A stretch of DNA of 64,000 bases from Ignelater luminosus (taxonomy: Eukaryota; Arthropoda; Insecta; Coleoptera; Elateridae). A program made the position numbers and the translations under genes. Under the pieces are notes generated by a model. That model worked only from the letters and a program-made list of their open reading frames with translations, made no database searches and had not been told where the DNA came from. Of this stretch, positions 42,701 to 54,700 are shown piece after piece (the first letter of the stretch is position 1; every line of letters begins with the position of its first letter). The stretch covers positions 623,121 through 687,120 of the forward strand of contig VTPC01005723.1 of assembly GCA_011009095.1 (NCBI GenBank), given 5' to 3'.

Positions 42701-45700
42701 CAGGTAATGTACCACTTATTATTTTACTTCTATGCTTTATTAGATCGTATATTTGATTTTTTATTTGTTCAAATTCCTTACTGTGTGTCTAAAATCATAT
42801 TAATGTTAGCTCTGCTTTTGAATATTAGAATATTAACTTTAATTTCTAAATCTCAATCAGCCAATAGATTTCCTTCATATTTCTTAATTCTAATTAGATC
42901 ATCTAAATTTTATTTTTGCATAACCTGTACTAGCAAAAGAGTAATAAACCTGGATTTCATCAAAGAACATACATATTTTACAAGTAATGATCATCTCTCT
43001 GGATGAGAACAAGTATAAATGAGAAATAGCAAGAGTCCTATGATAGAATCTTAAGGAACTCCTTTTATCCTTTGAACCCTATTAGAAAAATAGCTTTGAA
43101 CTAAAGACAAACGAACAAATTCAGTAGAATTAATACAGTGATCTTATATCGTAGTTTGGTAATCAGATGATAGTATCATTATTTGCAAAAATAGCAAAAA
43201 ATATTACTAAAGAATGTTGTACAGAATTAAAACATCATAACTTCATATTTTCTCCTTTCTTATCATCTACTGATAATTACAGTAATATGGTTTAAACCTA
43301 GTAGTTTCACTATTATTCAATTGTTTATTGTAAAATGCCAGCAAATTTCATGGTTCGCCCTGGTAGCCAGCAATATCAGCAAATTTAATTTCCTGATTAG
43401 GGTGTTTCCACACTATTTTGATATAACCAGTTGAATAAGTATTTGTAGTTGTAAGATCAGTGCTGGTCAATTGCACACAATCAAAATCAAAATAATTGTC
43501 AGAAAAAACCCTTGATACAAAGTCGATTAACATAAATAATTCTCAGAGAAATTAAAGGTACTATCTTGAGTAACCTTGTTTATTTTTCTAAATTTAATAC
43601 AAAATAAATCCAGTGCCAAATTGCAGAGTCTATGCTCAAAATATGTAGAGTCCATTATTGAGGTTTTAGGCTATAGTTTGAAGGAAATCACAAAGCAGTA
43701 AAATTCAAAGAGGGCGATACCAGATACTAGAATGTGTTTTAACAGTGATTCAGTAACAACTGGATGGTGTAAACAAATACACCCTAGGTATATTTAAATA
43801 GGGCCTGGTTCTTTGTTTGTTAACACCAGACAGGTATCACTTCTATGTTAACACTCAATAATGACTTATAAAACTTTTATTTTACTCTATAGCAGATAAT
43901 AGAAAGATAATAGTAAAATAGCAGAAAAAGAAAAAAGGCAAGAGATGGAAGTAACTATCAGTATAACTTTATTTAATCACTTTTATCACTGAAAATAGTA
44001 TTGATATGGCGTTCTTACATTTTGGTCGACGGCATCTTGAATTTTCCAGTTTTTTCCCAGGTTGCACTCTGAATTAAAAAACTTCCGGATTTTACAACTT
44101 AACAAGATAAGATTAGAAATGACTGAGATATAACTCTTGAATTTTTTTATGCAGAACTATTGAGAAGTGTAAAATGTAATTTATTTAATTTTTCAAATGT
44201 TAACTCTTACATAGTTAAAAATAATCTTAACATATCGACTATGAGCAAACAATACCTCCCATCTATGTACATGTCTTTTCAAAGTCAGTAGGAGGTATTG
44301 TTTGCTCTCAGCTGATGTATCAAAAGGTTTTTAGCTTTGAACTGTGCTGCTGCAATTGAGTATCTTAAGTTTTTCTTTGGATTTTGTTCTTGTGACTGAC
44401 ATTGATTATTCTTAATTAATGATTGTGCTCTATAAAGAAGGTTCATGGTTAGATCTCAGTGCTCATTGCTAATACTGAAACTGAAAACTGCTCAATTTTA
44501 CATTTCCAAAGTTATAAAAATGGCAAGTTTGTCAGTTATACCAGAGCCATTTGCAAGTTTGATGACATTTCACAACAAATAATTGAATAAATGTTGAAGC
44601 TGTTAAGAAATTAACTAAACTACATTTTGTGTTGTTTAATAATACTGTTGTATAAAAAAAAATTTGCAATTAGAATTTTAATAATTATTTCTATAGGGAA
44701 TGAGCATAAAGAAACTTAGCGCCAACTATTGGCAAATGGGCCAAATTAAGATAATAGGGAGTCCTAGGCTGATAACACTTTGGGGTCTATGCTGTGATAT
44801 AACATGTAAAACAATTTGATGATTTGATTCAGCAAGGCACCTATTCCTTTTGCATCGCCCTACTTTTAGTAATCTCATTAGGTATTAACTAAAAGTATTG
44901 CATTCAGAATTTCATAATCATTCTAAATTCTAATTATCCAATAAAATACTCTTCTTATTTTGTAAGTGGTGGCATTTTATCTCAGATCATTGGAAAGAGT
45001 GCAAGAAATTATCTAAGCAAAGTTTCTGGAATTTCTGAAAAAGTTTATTCTGACAAAATTAATTACTTATTTAATAAATCAAACAAAACAGGTTTTGCCC
45101 AATGAATATCATTGCTGAGGAAATCCTGCATCAAATTAATATTAAATGTACTTACAAACAATAGCAGTTTGTTTAGGGTATATTAGGGGTGGATCATTTT
45201 AAAATGAACACACTGTATATCGATCCACATAATGCTGTAATCTGTGATAAATGTAAAATAAAAAATGTTAGATATTAACACAGTGTTCTATAGTATAGAT
45301 AAATAAATTATTAATGTATCACCAACTGGAATCTTGGAAACTGCAAAAAATACAAAGTCAGTTAAATTAAAAAAAAGTTACAGATTTTGAAGATCCATTT
45401 ACCGATGTTTTATTTGCTAAAAACAAAAATGTTCAATTTCCTTTCAAAGGAAAAAGATTCAGAGGATTTACTCTTGATATTTGTAATAAATGTCGTTTTG
45501 TTTCATTTTGTTTTGTTGCATCTAGATTTTCATATATTTTCCACCATATTTGAGTTAAGTTCTGTAAACCAAACTTCTTTAAAACTAGAAAATATCCATC
45601 AAGTATGTAACTAGCTATTTGTTATTGCCTGGTAAGATATCTTAAAAGCGTCTTACCTTTGTTTTAGTATTATTAAATAACAAATATAACCTATTTGACA

Positions 45701-48700
45701 AAAAATCCGTGATTGTCATATGTTTAATGTTACAGTTACAGTATTCATGTTGTTCCTGTGAAAAATGATTTTCACTCCATAACTTACAATTAGTAAAATA
45801 AAAAAATGACTATGCAAAACCTTATATCATTGAAAAGCATTTAAAACATACTACAGTCAAACCTTGGATTGTGAGTAACTTGGTTTGCAAGTGTATTGCA
45901 AGACGAGCAAAAAATTTTAATAAAATTTAACTTGATATACTAGTGAGATCTTGCAATATGAGCAATATGAGTAGTACGTATATGCTGCTTTGTCTTTGCC
46001 GAGTGTCACGTGGTCACTATAGAGCTCTCATATGCGCGATTTCAATCAGTTTTTAATTTTAATTTCCTGATAAGGGTGTTTCCACACTATTTTGATATAA
46101 CCAGTTGAATAAGTATTTGTAGTTGTAGGATCAGTGCTGGTCAATTGCACACAATCAAAATCAAAATAATTGTCAGGAGAAACCCTTGATACAAAGTCGA
46201 TTACCATAAATAATTCTCAGAGAAATTAAAGGTACTATCTTGAGTAACCTGTTAAAAGAAGGCAAAAGCAAGCATCACTGGTTAGGTTTCTTGTCAATGT
46301 TGTACAAGAAGAAAAAGATTCCGATGAGCCAACAGATAGCAGTGATTCCATTAGTAACAGTGAAAGTCGTCCTATACAATAATTAATAAATTCGATTACT
46401 TTATTATATTAAATTTAAATAACAAAAATATAAAATGGTATTTGTGTTAATCATTATTACGTATATGAATATTTTTGGATTTTGGAACGAATCATCTGAA
46501 TTTCCATTATCTCTTATGGGAAAATTCACTTTGATATACGAGTGCTTTGGATTACGAGCACGTTTTCAGAACGAATTATGCTCGCAATCCAAGGTTTGAC
46601 TGCAGGGCTGGCCCAAGGCATGTCGGCGCCCTTAAGCGCCCCTTTCCTTTTCTTATCGCATTATGTTTTCACTTATAATTAGAAACAATGATGTTAATGC
46701 ACAGAAAAATAAAAAAAATACTAACGTAATTTATAATGACAATTTTAGAAGCTACATGAACAATAGAACACACAAAAATTTTTTTTCTATGACCCATACT
46801 AAAAGTTAATATTTTAATGGTATTGCATATTATCCTTCTAGATTTAAAGTCACTAATTTTTAATTCTAGAGTTAAAAAGTCACCAATCCTAGTTACTCAC
46901 TCACAGATAAAAGATTTTATTTTCAATAGTTATCATAGCTAGTCCCGACCACTCTTTCTTGCGACATAGTCAACCGTAAATATGTTTTAATTAATTTCAA
47001 CTTTGAAAATGAACGTTCACCACCAGCGACTGACACAGGTAACGTTAAATATATTCGGATTGCAACACTTAAATTTGGAAATAAATCCTTCAGATTATTT
47101 TCAAAAATAAAACGTAAAATTTCTGATGAATTTTTAAAATCAGCAATTTCACTAAAAAAAGTTTCCTTTAAAACTAAAATGTCTTGAAATAAGTCTTTGG
47201 CGTCGATATCTTTCTGGTCTTCATCAGTTAAACATATTTCTAAGTCGTTGCAGTGTTTTTAAGTTCTTCTTGAGACAATGCATTTAACTTTGAAAATTTG
47301 CATAAAAAATCAAAATTTTCGATAGTATTTTTTAGAAGATCATATTCTTCGAGGGACATAAGTGCAGCATCATGAATTGTGAGAAAACAATTTATTTTAA
47401 AATTCTGCTTTGGGTCTGTTAGAGGTTCATCCTCTGCTTCATAAAAAAAGAACTGGTTCAAAAGTTGGCTCCAATTCGAGATCATTAGCATGTCGCCAGC
47501 AGCTTCTTTCATTAAACGTTCAAATCCTTCATCGTCTCTGTTTTCTGAAATTTATTTTTTCAAATTATTTATTGCACTTAATGCATTATAAATATCTTGT
47601 GTAGATCCTTGTAATAACTTGCTGATGTTAATTATGATTGAGAATATCAGTCCACACAACAACCAAACATATAAACTGAAAATTATAAATTTTCTTGCAA
47701 AGAACACTACCTTTATGCTGAGTCCCTCTGTCAAATTTTTCACTTTCATAAATTAAAATAAGGGCATCATAAATATTTTCAATGTCATTTTTCAGTGGAC
47801 GAAGTGCTTCAATTCACAATTCCCATCTTGTATTTGATAGCAGCTTTAAAGTTAAGTTTTTAACATGTTTTAAAATGTCTCATCTCTTTGTTGATCTCGA
47901 AAAAAATTATACAACTCTTGTACCATATAGTACCAAAAAATCCAATAGTTTCCTTGTTGACTCGGGCCGCGTCGTTCACTACCAAGTTTAAAGTATGTGC
48001 AGCACAAGGTACATAAAATGCTTTAAGATTTAAATTTAAAATACGTCTTTGTACACCACTTTTCTTCCCCTCCATATTCGCCCCATTATCGTAGCCTTGG
48101 CCACGAAGGTCACTGATATTCAAACCAAACTCATCTAATTTTTGTAAAATACAATCTACTAAGCTAGCACCCGTCGAATAGGAAATGTCTACAAAACCTA
48201 AAAAGTGTTCTTCTATGTTAGAATTGTCTGCATTGACAAAGCGTATTATAATTGTCATCTGTTCTGTTTTACTGATGTCCAGTATACAATCTAATATGAT
48301 TGAATAATATTTTGCATTTTTCGTCATGTTTATAATACTGTCTTTAATTCTGTCTGCTATTAGTTGTATTAACTTGTTTTGAATTCCTTTACTTAAATAA
48401 TTAACTGAAGTTTCTTTATTAATGGATTTCTGCAAATGCTGGGACATAGGTGCATCGAATTTAGTCAATAGTTCCAATAATTTCAAAAAATTTCCGTTGT
48501 CTTCTTTGTATAATGTATAATGTAGACATTGCTTCCCTAGAAACTTAATAACTTCGATAATTCGTTCTAAAATATCAAACCAATGCTTCTTTTCCATTTC
48601 ATAAACTTTTTCAAGTTCATTAGCTCTTGTATTTTTAGTTTGTAGTCTTTTTCTTAAGTCATACCATATTTTATAATTCGAAATATGTTCTAAAGACTTT

Positions 48701-51700
48701 TCATGAAAAGACAATACACTAGAAAAGTTTTTCCAGTCATTGTAACCCAATGACATTAATGAATTCTTCGGCTTAACGTCATCTTTGGCAAAGAGTTTAC
48801 AACAGAAACAAAAAACACAATCTGTACTAGATGAATATATCAGTCACTTTCGAGGTATTTGTTCAGAGTTTGAGTTTCTTATTATAACAGGAATCATTGA
48901 ATTTTCTGCCATCATTATTGGTTGGATAAATAAAACCTTTGCTTTTAACTGGATCGCTTTCGATCAAAAATTTCCAAATTTTGTCTTTAGACTGGTGTGC
49001 AGGATCATGCATGTTAGACAACAGTGCTGCTACACTTTGGTCCAAAGCAGCGAACTCTTCATCATAAAATTCTTCTTTTTCAGTTCTCTTTTTTGTAAAC
49101 TTGTATCTTCATAACCCTTTATTTCAGTAGTGTCATGTTCATCTTCTATTTTTGCATAAGAGCAACTTGGTGTTTGTTCCAATGAATTGTCTTTTTTAAA
49201 GAATTTTACAAGCTTATTTTTTTGTCTTTTCCGTTCAGCTTCATTTTGAGCTTTTCTTTTATGATCTTCCCAACCAGATAATTTCTTTTTTTCCATAATA
49301 AACAATTTATAAACGTCTGCAATATAAGTTGGAAATTAAGGTACAATCTATTAATCTATTATTACAAAATTACAGATTTACCTTCAAGTACTTTTTCCCA
49401 CTGCACAATATAATTAAATAAGAAAATCGAAATTAAAATTTAACTTCACGACAGGGAATATGTGATATTTTAGGATCCAAAACGTAAAACAACCTATGAA
49501 ATAACCCTGATTAAATTAAAGAAGTTATTTCTTTTTTCATTCAATGAAATAATTAAAACATCTGGGAATGCAAAGCATAACCACAACGAACCATGTTCCC
49601 GAAGAGTTATCAAAAAATGAAGATACCACGTGGTCTTTAGTTTTTGATGTAGAATCCAAATCTGAAGTCAAAATTTCAGAATTTGACAAAAAATGCGGAC
49701 ATACAGACAGACAGACTTCGCAAATTCAGTAACGACTCCTCCGAAGTTCGTTAAACAAACCTATCTTTTTAGTTTTAGCTGACACAAAACACAAATACAA
49801 CAAACAAGTGAACCAAAGACATACAGAAGAAATAATGTCTGCAGTTTGTAATTTCTTTTCAATTTCCTAGAATGGCACATTTGTTATTCAAATGTTTTCG
49901 GAAAACAATTAGCCAGTGAGAATTCATTGCGCACTGGCATAACAGCGACCACACTTGCATCTTGGCTTCCGTAGTGTTCATTTGCTGTACCATCAGTGTA
50001 AAAAGTTCTTTTATTATCTATTAAAAGAAAATCCCCTTTTAAAACCTATTAGTGTTCAGTTAACATTCCCCAAAATCAGGGTTGGAAAAAAATCAATTTT
50101 TTTAAAAAACTCAAAAAAATCATGATTGTTTTGATTTTTTTTGTATATTCTTAATTAGACTGAAATAAAATCTTTCGAAAGTAAAAACCAGCTAAAATGA
50201 TGACATTTAATTATATTTATGCATAAGACCATAACCAAAGATTAGGGAAGTAAACCCTAATCTTTGCCATAACTGTAAAACATTCGAAAATACATGCATC
50301 AGCAAGTTGGAAAATGCACGGCTACACAGCAGTATTCCTGTCATATCCTGTCCATACTTGTAGTGGCTGTAAGCCTCTAAAAGATTGGAGCTCTGGAAGT
50401 GCATTTTATTTTCTATTTCTTGTGGAAATTCTATTGTAGTTGAAGTGTCCAAGATTTATTTTAATTTAAAAGGCAAAAAACATGAATTATATTTATACTA
50501 ATTAAAAAAGAAAAATTAATAAGTATAAAAATAAAAATGATTTAAATCAAGTGATTTTTTTTAAAAAAATCACTTGATTTAAATTAACCCATATTTTACC
50601 AAGGATATAAAAAATACAAAAAAGTAGATTTTAACTATTTATGTTGTATGTTCGTGAATACAAATTTATTAAAAAAAAATTTTTTTTCTGCTAGTTTTTA
50701 AACAAATTAATGGTGCGTTTTTGCACCATTGGTAAAATACATTAAGATATTTTATAGCACTTATTTTGTATGGTACTGTTCGCAACAGTCAGTATGGAGA
50801 TGTACATTACATCTTTTACACAGAAATACCATGTGATTATGGCAAACTTTACATCGTCGCCATACATTTCTGTCTGCTTTTGTAATCACATGGCCAATGG
50901 TGTCCAAACAAAGTTCGCTAGGTACTCGAGAAGTGGAAGGTTTGGCTGTGTTACTGTATAATTTTAGCAGTCAAAGCGCTATATAAGATTTGAGGTCCAG
51001 TTATGCAATGGGTTTTGAATTCACTCTATTGTACAGTTTCCATGTTTCACAATAACACTGTCTATTGTATTGATAAACAAAAGCCACCACCACTTTTTAC
51101 CATTTATGCCCATGCGATAGTTGGTGATTCCACTGTCATGTAAATCTACACCTCCCATGTGTTTGTTTATTGTATTGTCTTAAGATGTTTGGTTGTTCTA
51201 CACTGACTTCCTTCTTTTGTTTTCAGTTGTACCTTTTCATAGTACACAGTGGTTCAGAGTTAAACTGGTTGCTAATCGCAGTTACCACAGAGTTATTGTT
51301 CCACCTAACTAAAGAAATGCAAGTTCTTTCGTCATAAGCAGAATCGTGTGCTCCTCTCTCCTTTTTTGAAATGAATTTCGTAGATTCCAAGGGACAATTA
51401 TTTGCTCTATTTTCGCGAACTGTTCCAGTAGCATAAAATTGTTTCTCAGAGAGTACACTAAACAGTTTATATGAGGAGAAAAAGTTATCGAAAAAAATCT
51501 GGTGGTTTTTAGGATCTTCTATAATTGATAGCAAATCAAGGACCACTTGTCCACCTAATCCAACAGTGGATTTCTCATTACTGGCTCCTGCATATGGCAT
51601 AAACTTATAAAGATATCCTTCTGAGGAGCACAGGCACCACAACTTGAATCCAAACCTAACAGGCTTTCCTTTAAGGGTGGGATCCCGAGGCGACTTAGTG

Positions 51701-54700
51701 AAATTTCCCGCTATAGCATTACATGGCTTAGCATAGGGAAAACATGTCACCATTGCGTTGCGATTTTCTCAATAACGGATTAACCGATTTTAAAAATTTT
51801 TGTTTTGTCGTAATCTACAAGTTTACCCCTTCGGGATGAAATATTTGGAACATGATTGATGCAATATTAAAATAAATATGATGATGTAAATCTCACTGAA
51901 ATTTTGCGTAGAATTTTAACACCATATTTTGTTGTCTACTGATTTTATTTATTAACAGATGTACACTATAATACCTCATTCAGAAGAGGACAATATTTTA
52001 CGTAATATGATCCAAGATCTATTTTAAAATTCAACATAGTTTGTGAGAAAATGGCAACGCAAATTTAGAAATGAATTTCAGTCCTACAAATTAGCAGTGT
52101 AGAACATAACGTTAGCATAGTCGTGAACCTGCTCGTTGACAGTGTGGCAATTCTCCAACAGACGACGCAGTATCTATATATTTATTTTTGCGGTGTTGCC
52201 AGTTATCTGTCTTCAAAGTTGCGTGCAACCTTGATTTTGAGGGTGCAAACAAATTTTGTGTGTGCGTTTACGGAAAGGAAGCGAGAAGTCATCGACCCTT
52301 TACAGCTCGTGTTAAATTTTTTAGAATTTTTCAATTTTAAATTGCGGGTTACATTAAAAATTTAAGTTTATTTTTAGGTTGGTTTAAGTTCTGTTATTAG
52401 CTGTATAGATTTTAAAGCCAACCAAATCAAATAAAAAAATTTATATTATTGTTTTATTCATATTAAGTAATACAATCGATTAAGTAATCGATGCAGTTTT
52501 TAAAGAAGTTTAGAGGTCCTGGAGAAAAAAAAAGAAAAAATGCGTTTGTTTTATGAAAATCAATGCTACATGGGTTATTTATAAAAATGCAGGGTGTGGA
52601 AATTTCGAAACAAAAAGCTAATACTCTCCTCACTAAGAAAATATCTAGCAAAATACTTTTATTAATGATTATTGTTCAACTAAAATAAAGCGCAATGCAT
52701 AAAATTTAAACAACCAGCTTTTAGTATTTCAAACCTAGAAGATTCAAAAACCTGTGGGAAAAACAAGAATAATCATTAATAATAAATGAAACAATCATGT
52801 AGATACACCTAACTAAAAAGACATTTTTATTTTAAAGGTTGTTGTAATAATCAGCAGCGTGACCAGAAATTTGTGTTTAGGGGTGCTTGTCAAATTATGA
52901 TCAAAACAAATGGTTTTGATAATAAAATTTGAAAAATGTCGGACTTTGAACTTTTGATTATTTTACTGCGTCAGTTAAATAAAATTTGTCTAAGATAAGG
53001 TGTCATAGAAGTACTAACATTAAATGCAGGTCATTACCTACCGTTTATTCGTTGTCATCGTGAACCGTGCGAGGTTTTTCCGTACAGTTTGTTATGGCAA
53101 AGCGTGCGAAACTAAAAAATCGACATTAGAGCCAATCCAGGTGACAAATAGTTTTCCAAGGGTAACTATGATGAATTTGTCTTAGTTATGGAATTATTGG
53201 TTCTCAAAAATGCGTGCAGACAGATTAACTTTCGTCTGCGTTTGTCAAAATATCAAAAACTCTATACATTCACTTATCAGGGAAGACAATCTGAATCGCA
53301 GTTATATTTTCATAAAATGTACTTCACTGCTGGATTAAACTTTTAAGCACTTATCATGTTAGAAGTATTTTCATTAGTTTTTGCTTCTTACATATATTTC
53401 TTTTCTTTGTTTTGTTTGATTTTAATTTCTTCCGTTTTGTTTTTCTTTTATTAAATTGTAGTTCGTCATTAATTCTTTTCGTACAATTAGTACTTCAAAA
53501 TATCTATATATATATATATATAAAAGAAAGTCATGTTAGTTACACTATTTATAACTCAAGAACGGCTGAACCGATTTGGCTGAAAATTGGTGGGGAGGTA
53601 GTTTAGAACCAGGAGACGGACATAGGATACTTTTTATCCCGTTCGACCGCGTTCCCGTGTGACGTGACATAAAACGTCAAAGAGACTATAAAACGTCAAG
53701 TCACTATAAAACGTGGTATAACAAAAACGCATCTGACATGGAATAACAAAACGCAAATGACAGCTAAACGTAATTTTGTCTATGGTTAAGTATGGTTGAA
53801 AATTTGATAATTATAAATTTTGTCAGAAATCAATAATCATCAGTAATTTGTATTCTCTTTGAATCATCATTAAAAAATTGAACTTAATAAAATCCAAAAT
53901 CTGCTTATTTATTGCCTCTAAGGCGGAACAAAGTTCGCCGGGTCAGCTAGTATTTGATAAAATTCGGGTAACTTTATCTTCAATAATTAATCAATTTAGG
54001 TTATTTTCGCAAGCAGGTACAAGAGATATTTTAAATGACTGCTACTTGAATATTTGAATCAATAAAAGTTTTTCGTTTTGATAATAAATGTTTAGTCAGT
54101 ACCCAGTAATCATCATTTTAAAAATAATAAAAAATCAATGTGTTTTTAATTTTTCCCTGGACATCTGATCGTGAATATAAAAGTAAACCCGAGTTTAGTT
54201 GCGGAGGTTTGCCGTTTCACCTGTAAGCCCTCGCTCAGCCGCTTTGTGGCTCCGATCGAGGCTTGGTCGTGCTTTCGGCACTCCGACTCTTTATAAGACT
54301 CTTGGACTAAAAAGAGTGTGATCGCCTTCGGCCTTCGGCGGTCCACCAGTCGGGCTCGCTTTCGTTCACAAATGCATCGCACACGATCTTCGCAGGTAAC
54401 AATACCTTACGTATCTAAACTATTAGTCTGCCAATTGGCAACACTGCTTTGTAGTAGCCTCTTTGCTCACGTCTGTGAAAGTAATCTACTTTTTATAGTT
54501 CCAACTTTATACTGCCATTAATAGATGACGCCAGTTCCTAGACGTCAAATAACTAGTAAATACGTAGAAAGAGATGAATAGAACGCATGCAATTTTCTGT
54601 CTCCTAAACCCCAGCCTTAATAAACATTTTACACGAATGCGTACCAAAATATGGGACCATCTGTTCATCAATCAACAAGTTGCAAGCGAAGATTCCAAAC

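Larger units (their letters stand above)
42789..45853. other. mbc intron 2, part before the nested cluster
   Basis: AT-rich intron sequence containing one copy of a 193-bp repeat (43384-43576) and a small hairpin (44243-44307). No coding region is supported. Confidence 0.5.
51675..54616. mobile_element. Unclassified 2.9-kb TTAA-flanked element, fifth layer of the nest
   Basis: TTAA lies at 51671-51674 and 54617-54620. Excising one TTAA copy plus the insert rejoins the piggyBac reading frame exactly (…KMFI-KGKPVRF…), so both boundaries are certain to the base. Terminal sequences, read inward, are GGGTGGGATCCCGAGG and GGCTGGGGTTTAGGAG, a weak inverted repeat. No transposase is readable inside. 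It holds a Helitron (53503-53950) and a GC-richer block (54180-54390). TTAA targets are used by piggyBac, Kolobok and some Sola elements; the family is undetermined. Confidence 0.8.

Noticed and set aside
43348..43533. Minus-strand frame over the 193-bp repeat, same strand as mbc
   Set aside because: It does not match any DOCK segment, and mbc exons 2 and 3 already join in phase without it.
54146..54521. Overlapping Arg/Ser-rich open frames on both strands
   Set aside because: Short, no recognised domain, and explained by local GC richness inside a transposon.
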